Of a DNA stretch of 64,000 nt, positions 53,346 to 64,000 are shown piece by piece (within the stretch, counting starts at the first letter, position 1; each line of letters starts with the position of its first letter). Origin of the DNA: Calliopsis andreniformis (lineage: Eukaryota; Arthropoda; Insecta; Hymenoptera; Andrenidae); the NCBI RefSeq assembly GCF_051401765.1, contig NW_027480567.1, forward strand, positions 1,080,580 to 1,144,579, read 5' to 3'. Position numbers and translations under genes: made by a program. The notes beneath the pieces were generated by a model. It saw only the letters and a program-made list of their open reading frames with translations, ran no database searches and was not told the origin of the DNA.

Positions 53346-56045
53346 TGTCGACTGAGGATTGAGGATGAGGAGTCAGTTATGAGTATTGATGTTTGTGTTC
53401 TTAGGATTGAGGATTGAGGATTGAGAATTGAGGATTGAGGACTGAGGATTGAAGATTGAGGATTGGGTATTGAGGATTGAAGAATGAGGATTGAGGGTTG
53501 AGGATTGAGGATTGAGGATTGAAGATTGAGTACTGAGAATTGAAGATTGAGGATTGAGGATTGAGTATTGACGATTGAGGATTTGGGACTGAGGATCGAA
53601 GATTGAGGATTGAAGATTGAGGATTGAGGATTGAGGATTGAGGATTGAGGATTGAAGATTGAGGATTGGGTATTGAGGATTGAAGAATGAGGATTGGGTA
53701 TTGAGGATTGAAGAATGAGGAATGAAGATTCAGGATTGAGGATTGAGGAATGCAGATTGAGGGTTGAGGATTGAGGATTGAGGATTGAACATTGAGTATT
53801 GAGGATTGAAGATTGAGGATTGAGGATTGAGGATCGAGGATTGACGATTGAAGATTGAGGATTCGGGACTGAGTGTTGAGGGTTGAGTGATGAGAATTGA
53901 TGTTTGTGGATAGAGATTTGAGGATTGCAGATTGAGTATTGCGTATTGAAAACTCTGAACTGAGAATATTCTATTGAGGATTGTGGATTGACAATTGATT
54001 GTTGAGGACTGACGGCCGAAGATTGAGGATTCAGCATTGAGGATTCAGGATTGAGGTTTGAGGACTGAGGATTGAGGATTGAGGATTCAGAATTCAGGAT
54101 TGAGTATTGAAGATTGAGTATTGAGGATTGAATGCTGACGATTGAGGATTGAGGATTGAGGATTGAGTATTGAGGATTGAGGGTTGAGGATTGAAGATTG
54201 AGTATTGAGGATTGAAGATTGAGGATTGAGGTTTGGGGACTGAGGATTGAGGATTGAGGATTGAAGATTGAGGATTGAGTATTGAGGATTGAGGATTGAG
54301 GATTGAGGATTGAGGATTGAGGATTGGATATCGCGGATTCAACATTGAGGATTGAGGATTGAGGATTGAGTATTGAGGATTGAGGACTGATGATTGTATA
54401 TTGATGATTGAAGATTGAGGATTGAGGATTGAGGGTTGTGGATTGAGGACGAGGACGGAGGGTTGAGTATAGATGTTTGAGGTATGAGGATCGAGGATTG
54501 AGGATGGAGAATTGCGGATTGAGCATTGAGGATTGAAGATTGAGGATTGGGTATTGAGGATTGAAGAATGAGGATTGAAGATTGAGGATCGAGGATTGAG
54601 AATTGAGGATTGAGGATTGAGGATTGAAGGTTGAGGATCGAGGATTGAGAATTGAGGATTGAGGATTGAGGATTGAAGGTTGAGGATTGGGTATTGAGGA
54701 TTGAAGAATGAGGATTGCGGATTGAGGATTGAGGATTGAGGATTGAAGATTGCGCATTGAGGATTGAAGATTGACGATTGAGGATTGAGGATTGAGGATT
54801 GAGGATTGAATATTGAGGACTGAGTGTTGAGGGTTGTGTGATGAGAACTGATGTTTGTGGTTAGAGGTTTGAAGATTGCAGATTGAGTATTGAGTATTGA
54901 AAACTGTGATTTGAGGATATTCTATTGAGGATTGAGTATTGACAACTGATTGTTGAGGACTTAGGGCCGGAGATTGAGGATTCAGGATTGAGGATTCAGA
55001 ATTGAGGTTTGAGAACTCAGGATTGAGGATTGAAGATTTAGCATTGTGGATTGAAGATTGAGGATTGAGGATTGAAGATTGAGGATTGAGGATTGAAGAT
55101 TGAGGATTGGGTATTGAGGATTGAAGAATGAGGATTGAGGAATGAGGATTGAGGATTGAGGATTGAGGATTGAAGATTGAGTATTGAGGATTGAATGCTG
55201 ACGATTGAGGATTGAGGATTGAGGATTGAGTATTGAGGATTGAGGATTGAAGATTGAGTATTGAGGATTCAAGATTGAGGATTGAGGTTTGGGGACTGAG
55301 GATTGAGGACGAGGACTGAGGGTTGAGTATTGACGATTGGGGATTGGGGATTGAGGATTGAGGATTGAGGATTGAGGATTGAGGATTGAGGATTGAAGAT
55401 TGAGTATTGAGTATTGAATGCTGACGATTGAGGATTGAGGATTGAGGATTGAGTATTGAGGGTTGAGGACTGAAGATTGTATATTGATGATTGAAGATTG
55501 AGGATTGAGGATTGAGGGTTGTGGATTGAGGACGAGGACTGAGGGTTGAGTATTGACGATTGAGGTTTGAGGACTGGGGATTGAGGATTGAGGATTGAGG
55601 ATTGAGGATTGAGGATTGAAGATTGAGGATTGGGTATTGAGGATTGAACATTGAGGATTGAGGTATGAGGATTGAGGATTGAGGATTGAGGATTGAAGAT
55701 AGAATATTGATGATTGAAGATTGAGGATTGAGGATTGAGGGTTGTGGATTGAGGACTGAGGATTGAGGATTGAAGATTGAGGATTGGGGATTGAGGATTG
55801 AAGATTGATGATTGAGGATTGATGGTTGTGGATTGAGGACGAGGACTGAGGGTTGAGTATTGATGTTTGAAGTATGAGGATTGTGGATTCAGGACTGATA
55901 ATTGAGGATTGAGGATTGAGGATTGAAGATTGAGGATTCGGTATTGAGGATTGAAGAATGAGGATTGAGGATTGAGGATTGAGGATTGCAGATTGAGGAT
56001 TGAAGATTGAGCGTTGAGGATTGAGAATTGAGGATTGAAGATTGA

Positions 56046-59000
56046 CTATTGAGGATTGAGGATGATGGCTGAGTGTTGAAGATTGAGGTTTGAGGTCTGA
56101 GGACTGAGGATTGAGGATTGAGAATTGAGGATTGAGGATTGAGGATTGAGGATTGAGGATTGGGTATTGAGGATTGAAGAATGAGTATTGAGGATTGAGG
56201 ACTGAGTGTGGAGGGTTGTGTGATGAGAACTGATGTTTGTGGATAGAGGTTTGAAGATTGCAGATTGAGTATTGAGTATCAAAAACAGTGATTTGAGGAT
56301 ATTCTATTGAGGATTGAGTATTGACAACTGATTGTTGAGGATTTAGGGCCGGAGATTGAGGATTCAGGATTGAGGATTCAGAATTGAGGTTTGAGAACTC
56401 AGGATTGAGGATTGAAGATTGAGTATTGAGGATTGAAGATTGAGGATTGAGGATTGAAGATTGAGGATTGAGGATTGAAGATTGAGGATTGGGTATTGAG
56501 GATTGAAGAATGAGGATTGAGGAATGAGGATTGAGGATTGAGGATTGAGTTTTGAAGATTGAGTATTGAGGATTGAATGCTGACGATTGAGGATTGAGGA
56601 TTGAGGATTGAGGATTGAGGATTGGGGATTGAGGATTGAGGATTGAGGATTGAAGATTGAGGATTGGGTATTGAGGATTGAACATTGAGGATTGAGGTAT
56701 GAGGATTGAGGATTGAGGATTGAGGATTGAAGATAGAATATTGATGGTTGAAGATTGAGGTTTGAGGATTGAGGGTTGTGGATTGAGGACTGAGGATTGA
56801 GGATTGAAGATTGAGGATTGGGGATTGAGGATTGAAGATTGATGATTGAGGATTGATGGTTGTGGATTGAGGACGAGGACTGAGGGTTGAGTATTGATGT
56901 TTGAAGTATGAGGATTGTGGATTCAGGACTGATAATTGAGGATTGAGGATTGAGGATTGAAGATTGAGGATTCGGTATTGAGGATTGAAGAATGAGGATT
57001 GAGGATTGAGGATTGAGGATTGCAGATTGAGGATTGAAGATTGAGCGTTGAGGATTGAGGATTGAGGATTGAAGATTGACTATTGAGGATTGAGGATGAT
57101 GGCTGAGGGTTGAAGATTGAGGTTTGAGGTCTGAGGACTGAGGATTGAGGATTGAGAATTGAGGATTGAGGATTGAGGATTGAGGATTGAGGATTGGGTA
57201 TTGAGGATTGAAGAATGAGTATTGAGGATTGAGGACTGAGTGTGGAGGGTTGTGTGATGAGAACTGATGTTTGTGGATAGAGGTTTGAAGATTGCAGATT
57301 GAGTATTGAGTATCAAAAACAGTGATTTGAGGATATTCTATTGAGGATTGAGTATTGACAACTGATTGTTGAGGATTTAGGGCCGGAGATTGAGGATTCA
57401 GGATTGAGGATTCAGAATTGAGGTTTGAGAACTCAGGATTGAGGATTGAAGATTGAGTATTGAGGATTGAAGATTGAGGATTGAGGATTGAAGATTGAGG
57501 ATTGAGGATTGAAGATTGAGGATTGGGTATTGAGGATTGAAGAATGAGGATTGAGGAATGAGGATTGAGGATTGAGGATTAAGTTTTGAAGATTGAGTAT
57601 TGAGGATTGAATGCTGACGATTGAGGATTGAGGATTGAGGATTGAGGATTGAGGATTGGGGATTGAGGATTGAGGATTGAGGATTGAGGATTGAGGATTG
57701 GGTATCGCGGATTCAACATTGAGGATTGAGGATTGAGGATTGAGTATTGAGTATTGAGGGTTGAGGACTGAAGATTGTATATTGATGATTGAAGATTGAG
57801 GATTGAGGATTGAGGGTTGTGGATTGAGGACGAGGACTGAGGGTTGAGTATTGACGATTGAGGTTTGAGGACTGGGGATTGAGGATTGAGGATTGAGGAT
57901 TGAGGACTGAGGATTGAAGATTGAGGATTGGGTATTGAGGATTGAACATTGAGGATTGAGGTATGAGGATTGAGGATTGAGGATTGAGTATTGAAGATAG
58001 AATATTGATGATTGAAGATTGAGGATTGAGGATTGAGGGTTGTGGATTGAGGACTGAGGATTGAGGATTGAAGATTGAGGATTGGGGATTGAGGATTGAA
58101 GATTGATGATTGAGGATTGATGGTTGTGGATTGAGGACGAGGACTGAGGGTTGAGTATTGATGTTTGAAGTATGAGGATTGTGGATTCAGGACTGATAAT
58201 TGAGGATTGAGATTTGAAGATTGAGAATGGGGATTGAGTATTGAAATCTGTGAATTGAGGATATTCTATTGAGGATTAAGGATTGACAATTGATTTTTGA
58301 GGACTGAGGGCTGAAGATTGAGGATTCAGGATCGAGGAATCGGGATTGAGGTTTGAGGACAGAGGATTGAGGATTGAGGATTGAGGATTAAGGATTGAGG
58401 ATTGAGGATTGAGGATTGAGGATTGAGGATTGAGGATTGAAGGTTGAGGATTGGGTATTGAGGATTGAAGGATGAGGATTGAGGATTGAGGATTGAGGAT
58501 TGGGGATTGAAGATTGAGTATTGAGGATTGAAGGTTGACGGTTGAGGATTGAGGATTGAGGATTGTGGATTGAAGATTGAGGATTCGGGTTTGAGGATTG
58601 ACGATTGAGGATTGAGGATTGAGGATTGAGGATACAAGATTGAGTATTGAGGATTGAAGATTGAGGACTGAGGATTGAGGATTGAGGATTGAGGATTGAA
58701 GATTGAGGGTTTGGGATTGAGGCTTGACGATTGAGGATTGAGTATTGAGGATTGAGAATTGAGGATTGATTAATGAAGATTGAGTATTGAGGATTTAAGG
58801 TTGAGGATTGAGGATTGAGGATTCAGGATTGAGGGTTGAGGACTGAGGACGAGGACTGACGTTTGAGGATTGAGGTTTGAGGATTGAGAATTGAGGATTG
58901 AGGATTGAGGATTGAAGATTCAGTATTGAGTATTGAAGATTGAGAGTTGAGGATTGAGGATTGAACATTGAGGACTGAGTGTAGAGGGTTGAGTGATGAG

Positions 59001-62000
59001 AATTGATGTCTGTGGATAGAGGTTTGAAGGTTGCAGATTGAGTATTGAGTATTGAAATCTGTGAATTGAGGATATTCTATTGAGGATTGAGGATTGACAA
59101 CGGATTGTTGAGGACTGAGGGCTGAAGATTGAGGATTCAGGATTGAGGATTCAGAATTGAGGTTTGAGGACTCAGGATTGAGGATTGAAGATTGAGTATT
59201 GATCATTGAAGGTTGAGGATTGAGGATTGAGAGTTGAGGATCGAGGATGAGGGCTGAGAGTTGAGGACTGACGTTAGAGGACTGAGGACTGTGGACTGAG
59301 GATTGAGAATTGAGGATTGAGGAATGAGGATTGAAGATTGAGGATTGTGTATTGAGGATTGAAGAATGAGGATTGGGGATTGAGGATTGAGTATTAAGGA
59401 TTGAGGATTGAAGGTTGTGTATTGAGGATGAAGATTGACGATTGAGGATTGAGAATTGAGGATTGAGGATTGAGGATTGAGCACTGAATACTGAGTATTG
59501 AGGATTCAAGGTTGAGGATTGTGGATTGAGGATTGAGAATTGAGGATTGAATATTGAGGAATGGGGACTGAGTGTTGAGGGTTGAGTGATGAGAATTGAT
59601 GTTTGTGGATAGAGATTTGAAGATTGCAGATTGAGTATTGAGTAATGAAAACTGTGAATTGATGATATTCTAATGAGGATTGATGATTGACAACTTATTG
59701 TTGAGGAGTGAAGGCTGAAGATTGAGGATTCAGGATTGAGGATTAAGGATTGAGGTTTGAGGACCGAGGATTGAGGATTGAGGACAGAGTATTGAGGATT
59801 GAGAATTGAGGATTGAGGATTGAGAGTTGAAGATTGAGGATTGGGTATTGAGGGTTGAAGAATGAGGATTGAGGATTGAGGATTGAGGATTGAGGATTGA
59901 GGATTGAGGATTGACAACTGATTGTTGAGGACTGAGGGCTGAAGATTGAGGATGCAGGATTGAGGATTCAGAATTGAGGTTAGAGGACTGACGATTGAGG
60001 GTTGAAGATTGAGTATTGAGGATTGATGATTGAGCATTGAGGATTGAGGATTCAGGATTGAGTATTGAGGATGAGGGCTCAGGTTTGAGGATTGAGGTTT
60101 GAGGACTGAGGACAGAGGATTGAGGGTTGAGAATAGAGGATTGAGGATTGAGGATTGAAGATTGAGGATTGGGTAGTTAGGATTGAAGGATGAGGATTGA
60201 GGATTGAGGATTGAGGATTGAGGATTGAGGATTGAGGATTGAAGGTTGAGTATTCAGGATGGGAGGTTGACGATTGAGGATTGAGAACCGAGGATTGAGG
60301 ATTGAGGATTGAAGATTGAGTATTGAGGATTGAAGATTGAGGATTGAGGATTGAGTATTGAGGATAGAAGATTGTCGACTGGGGACTGAGGATTGAAGAT
60401 TGAGGATTGAGGATTGAAGATTGAGGATTGAGGATTGAGGATTGAAGATTCAGTATTGAGGATTGAAGATTGAGAATTGAGGATTGAGGATTGAACATTG
60501 AGGACTGAGTGTTGAGGGTTGAGTGATGAGAATTGATGTTTGTGGATAGAGGTTTGAGGATTGCAGATTGTGTATTGAGTATTGAAGACTGTAAATTGAG
60601 GATATTCTATTGAGGATTGAGGATTGACTATTGATTGTTGAGGACTGAGGGCTGAAGATTGAGGACACAGGATGGAGGATTCAGAACTGGGGTTTGAGGA
60701 CAGAGGATTGAGGATTGAAGATTGAGTATTGAGGATTGAAGATTGAGGATTGCGGATTGTCGACTGAGGATTGAGGATGAGGAGTCAGTTATGAGTATTG
60801 ATGTTTGTGTTCTTAGGATTGAGGATTGAGGATTGAGAATTGAGGATTGAGGACTGAGGATTGAAGATTGAGGATTGGGTATTGAGGATTGAAGAATGAG
60901 GATTGAGGGTTGAGGATTGAGGATTGAGGATTGAAGATTGAGTACTGAGAATTGAAGATTGAGGATTGAGGATTGAGTATTGACGATTGAGGATTTGGGA
61001 CTGAGGATCGAAGATTGAGGATTGAAGATTGAGGATTGAGGATTGAGGATTGAGGATTGAGGATTGAAGATTGAGGATTGGGTATTGAGGATTGAAGAAT
61101 GAGGATTGGGTATTGAGGATTGAAGAATGAGGAATGAAGATTCAGGATTGAGGATTGAGGAATGCAGATTGAGGGTTGAGGATTGAGGATTGAGGATTGA
61201 ACATTGAGTATTGAGGATTGAAGATTGAGGATTGAGGATTGAGGATCGAGGATTGACGATTGAAGATTGAGGATTCGGGACTGAGTGTTGAGGGTTGAGT
61301 GATGAGAATTGATGTATGTGGATAGAGATTTGAGGATTGCAGATTGAGTATTGCGTATTGAAAACTCTGAACTGAGAATATTCTATTGAGGATTGTGGAT
61401 TGACAATTGATTGTTGAGGACTGACGGCCGAAGATTGAGGATTCAGCATTGAGGATTCAGGATTGAGGTTTGAGGACTGAGGATTGAGGATTGAGGATTC
61501 AGAATTCAGGATTGAGTATTGAAGATTGAGTATTGAGGATTGAATGCTGACGATTCAGGATTGAGGATTGAGGATTGAGTATTGAGGATTGAGGGTTGAG
61601 GATTGAAGATTGAGTATTGAGGATTGAAGATTGAGGATTGAGGTTTGGGGACTGAGGATTGAGGATTGAGGATTGAAGATTGAGGATTGAGTATTGAGGA
61701 TTGAGGATTGAGGATTGAGGATTGAGGATTGAGGATTGGTTATCGCGGATTCAACATTGAGGATTGAGGATTGAGGATTGAGTATTGAGGATTGAGGACT
61801 GATGATTGTATATTGATGATTGAAGATTGAGGATTGAGGATTGAGGGTTGTGGATTGAGGACGAGGACGGAGGGTTGAGTATAGATGTTTGAGGTATGAG
61901 GATCGAGGATTGAGGATGGAGAATTGCGGATTGAGCATTGAGGATTGAAGATTGAGGATTGGGTATTGAGGATTGAAGAATGAGGATTGAAGATTGAGGA

Positions 62001-63457
62001 TCGAGGATTGAGAATTGAGGATTGAGGATTGAGGATTGAAGGTTGAGGATCGAGGATTGAGAATTGAGGATTGAGGATTGAGGATTGAAGGTTGAGGATT
62101 GGGTATTGAGGATTGAAGAATGAGGATTGCGGATTGAGGATTGAGGATTGAGGATTGAAGATTGCGCATTGAGGATTGAAGATTGACGATTGAGGATTGA
62201 GGATTGAGGATTGAGGATTGAATATTGAGGACTGAGTGTTGAGGGTTGTGTGATGAGAACTGATGTTTGTGGTTAGAGGTTTGAAGATTGCAGATTGAGT
62301 ATTGAGTATTGAAAACTGTGATTTGAGGATATTCTATTGAGGATTGAGTATTGACAACTGATTGTTGAGGACTTAGGGCCGGAGATTGAGGATTCAGGAT
62401 TGAGGATTCAGAATTGAGGTTTGAGAACTCAGGATTGAGGATTGAAGATTTAGCATTGTGGATTGAAGATTGAGGATTGAGGATTGAAGATTGAGGATTG
62501 AGGATTGAAGATTGAGGATTGGGTATTGAGGATTGAAGAATGAGGATTGAGGAATGAGGATTGAGGATTGAGGATTGAGGATTGAAGATTGAGTATTGAG
62601 GATTGAATGCTGACGATTGAGGATTGAGGATTGAGGATTGAGTATTGAGGATTGAGGATTGAAGATTGAGTATTGAGGATTCAAGATTGAGGATTGAGGT
62701 TTGGGGACTGAGGATTGAGGACGAGGACTGAGGGTTGAGTATTGACGATTGGGGATTGAGGATTGAGGATTGAGGATTGAGGATTGAGGATTGAGGATTG
62801 AGGATTGAAGATTGAGTATTGAGGATTGAATGCTGACGATTGAGGATTGAGGATTGAGGATTGAGTATTGAGGGTTGAGGACTGAAGATTGTATATTGAT
62901 GATTGAAGATTGAGGATTGAGGATTGAGGGTTGTGGATTGAGGACGAGGACTGAGGGTTGAGTATTGACGATTGAGGTTTGAGGACTGGGGATTGAGGAT
63001 TGAGGATTGAGGATTGAGGATTGAGGATTGAAGATTGAGGATTGGGTATTGAGGATTGAACATTGAGGATTGAGGTATGAGGATTGAGGATTGAGGATTG
63101 AGGATTGAAGATAGAATATTGATGATTGAAGATTGAGGATTGAGGATTGAGGGTTGTGGATTGAGGACTGAGGATTGAGGATTGAAGATTGAGGATTGGG
63201 GATTGAGGATTGAAGATTGATGATTGAGGATTGATGGTTGTGGATTGAGGACGAGGACTGAGGGTTGAGTATTGATGTTTGAAGTATGAGGATTGTGGAT
63301 TCAGGACTGATAATTGAGGATTGAGGATTGAGGATTGAAGATTGAGAATTCGGTATTGAGGATTGAAGAATGAGGATTGAGGATTGAGGATTGAGGATTG
63401 CAGATTGAGGATTGAAGATTGAGCGTTGAGGATTGAGAATTGAGGATTGAAGATTGA
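56046..63457 (+). repeat. Higher-order repeat unit U8 (7412 bp)
   Basis: All eight markers are present (56298, 57332, 58260, 59071, 59664, 60601, 61377, 62328). It differs from U3 in length by one heptamer in alpha2 and one missing A near 58225. It shares GAGGTTTGAGG near 56760 with U7. The tail is haplotype B (G at 62824, A at 63347). Confidence 0.92.
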
Positions 63458-64000
63458 CTATTGAGGATTGAGGATGATGGCTGAGTGTTGAAGATTGAGG
63501 TTTGAGGTCTGAGGACTGAGGATTGAGGATTGAGAATTGAGGATTGAGGATTGAGGATTGAGGATTGAGGATTGGGTATTGAGGATTGAAGAATGAGTAT
63601 TGAGGATTGAGGACTGAGTGTGGAGGGTTGTGTGATGAGAACTGATGTTTGTGGATAGAGGTTTGAAGATTGCAGATTGAGTATTGAGTATCAAAAACAG
63701 TGATTTGAGGATATTCTATTGAGGATTGAGTATTGACAACTGATTGTTGAGGATTTAGGGCCGGAGATTGAGGATTCAGGATTGAGGATTCAGAATTGAG
63801 GTTTGAGAACTCAGGATTGAGGATTGAAGATTGAGTATTGAGGATTGAAGATTGAGGATTGAGGATTGAAGATTGAGGATTGAGGATTGAAGATTGAGGA
63901 TTGGGTATTGAGGATTGAAGAATGAGGATTGAGGAATGAGGATTGAGGATTGAGGATTGAGTTTTGAAGATTGAGTATTGAGGATTGAATGCTGACGATT
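63458..64000 (+). repeat. Start of higher-order repeat unit U9 (cut by window edge)
   Basis: The first 543 bp of an alpha1 block with its marker (core 63710). It follows a haplotype B tail. The last 45 bases equal bases 1-45 of the window because both edges happen to fall at nearly the same phase of the unit. Confidence 0.9.

Larger units (their letters stand above)
48550..56045 (+). repeat. Higher-order repeat unit U7 (7496 bp)
   Basis: Cores are at 48802, 49836, 50765, 51547, 52358, 52951, 53965 and 54916. The near-normal length hides two opposite changes, a 782-bp tandem duplication and a 699-bp deletion. It shares GAGGTTTGAGG near 49264 with U8 and GGATATCGCGG near 54326 with U6. The tail is haplotype A (T at 55412). 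Confidence 0.9.
1..64000. repeat. Heptanucleotide satellite array, (GAGGATT)n
   Basis: Every part of the window reads as GAGGATT heptamers or one- to two-base variants of them (GAAGATT, GAGTATT, GAGAATT, GAGGACT, GAGGGTT, GAGGTTT, GATTCAG). The consensus has three G, two A, two T and no C on the + strand, so C is rare and strand asymmetry is extreme. The heptamer phase slips only at a limited set of words, such as GAGGATGATGGCTG and the GATATTCT marker. No gap, transposon or unique flank interrupts the array. A eukaryotic tandem satellite is the most economical reading; a bacterial origin is unlikely at this length. I do not recognise the heptamer as a named satellite family. Confidence 0.98.

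Noticed and set aside
1..64000. CRISPR array
   Set aside because: The repeat period is 7 bp with no spacers of 25-40 bp and no cas genes. The marker spacings (hundreds of bases) do not fit either.
1..64000. True telomere
   Set aside because: The unit differs at two of seven bases from TTTAGGG, is highly variable and carries a multi-kilobase HOR, unlike a telomerase-made tract. No exact TTTAGGG run is present beyond chance words such as GATTTAGGGCC.
1..64000. Window ends match (1-45 equals 63956-64000), as if circular
   Set aside because: Both edges fall at nearly the same phase of the HOR. With many copies of that phase in the window this needs no circular molecule.
1..64000. tRNA, rRNA or other structured RNA genes
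   Set aside because: I found no cloverleaf, rRNA core or long inverted repeat. The near absence of C on one strand prevents ordinary G-C stems.
1..64000. Transposable element or integrated virus
   Set aside because: There are no terminal repeats, target-site duplications, or polymerase, integrase or capsid reading frames anywhere in the window.

Overview
The window is one continuous block of satellite DNA. From the first base to the last it is built of a 7-base unit, read on the + strand as GAGGATT (equivalently ATTGAGG), with frequent one- or two-base variants such as GAAGATT, GAGTATT, GAGAATT, GAGGACT, GAGGGTT and GAGGTTT. I see no protein-coding gene, RNA gene, transposon, CRISPR array or recognisable regulatory site. 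A 64-kb pure satellite with nested higher-order structure points to a eukaryotic heterochromatic, centromeric, subtelomeric or sex/B-chromosome region assembled from long reads. The species cannot be named from this sequence.

The array has three nested levels. (1) The heptamer. (2) A 'marker' module of about 138 bp that departs most from the heptamer and carries the core word GATATTCT; I counted 70 copies by eye, about 0.2-1.5 kb apart. (3) A higher-order repeat (HOR) unit of about 7.4-7.7 kb, normally holding eight markers with spacings 1034, 936, 811, 593, 937, 776, 951 and 1382 bp. Taking phase zero at the word GACTATTGAGGATTGAGGA that precedes GATGGCTGAG, the units are: U1 1-7243 (cut by the window edge), U2 7244-22691 (15,448 bp, rearranged), U3 22692-30111 (7420), U4 30112-36917 (6806), U5 36918-41591 (4674), U6 41592-48549 (6958), U7 48550-56045 (7496), U8 56046-63457 (7412) and U9 from 63458 (cut by the edge).

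U3-U8 are nearly identical, and their length differences come down to a few discrete indels: 462-bp and 2298-bp losses in U5, the same 462-bp loss in U6, an 838-bp loss plus a 224-bp copied insert in U4, and a 782-bp tandem duplication plus a 699-bp loss in U7. U1 and the start of U2 keep a 321-bp stretch that U3-U8 lack, so U3-U8 probably expanded from one shortened ancestor. Two linked SNPs sort the unit tails into haplotypes in the order ancestral, ancestral, A, B, B, A, A, B.

The odd part is 10.1-20.5 kb inside U2. It holds several module-skipping junctions, a 2606-bp tandem duplication, a diverged 4-kb segment (about 16.4-20.5 kb) with no close full-length counterpart elsewhere in the window, and a cluster of single-base run-length differences (about 11.5-17.2 kb) that may be assembly error. 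Long open frames are all on the minus strand and follow from repeat arithmetic: the heptamer has no antisense stop in any frame, while its sense strand has TGA in every frame. I therefore annotate no CDS.
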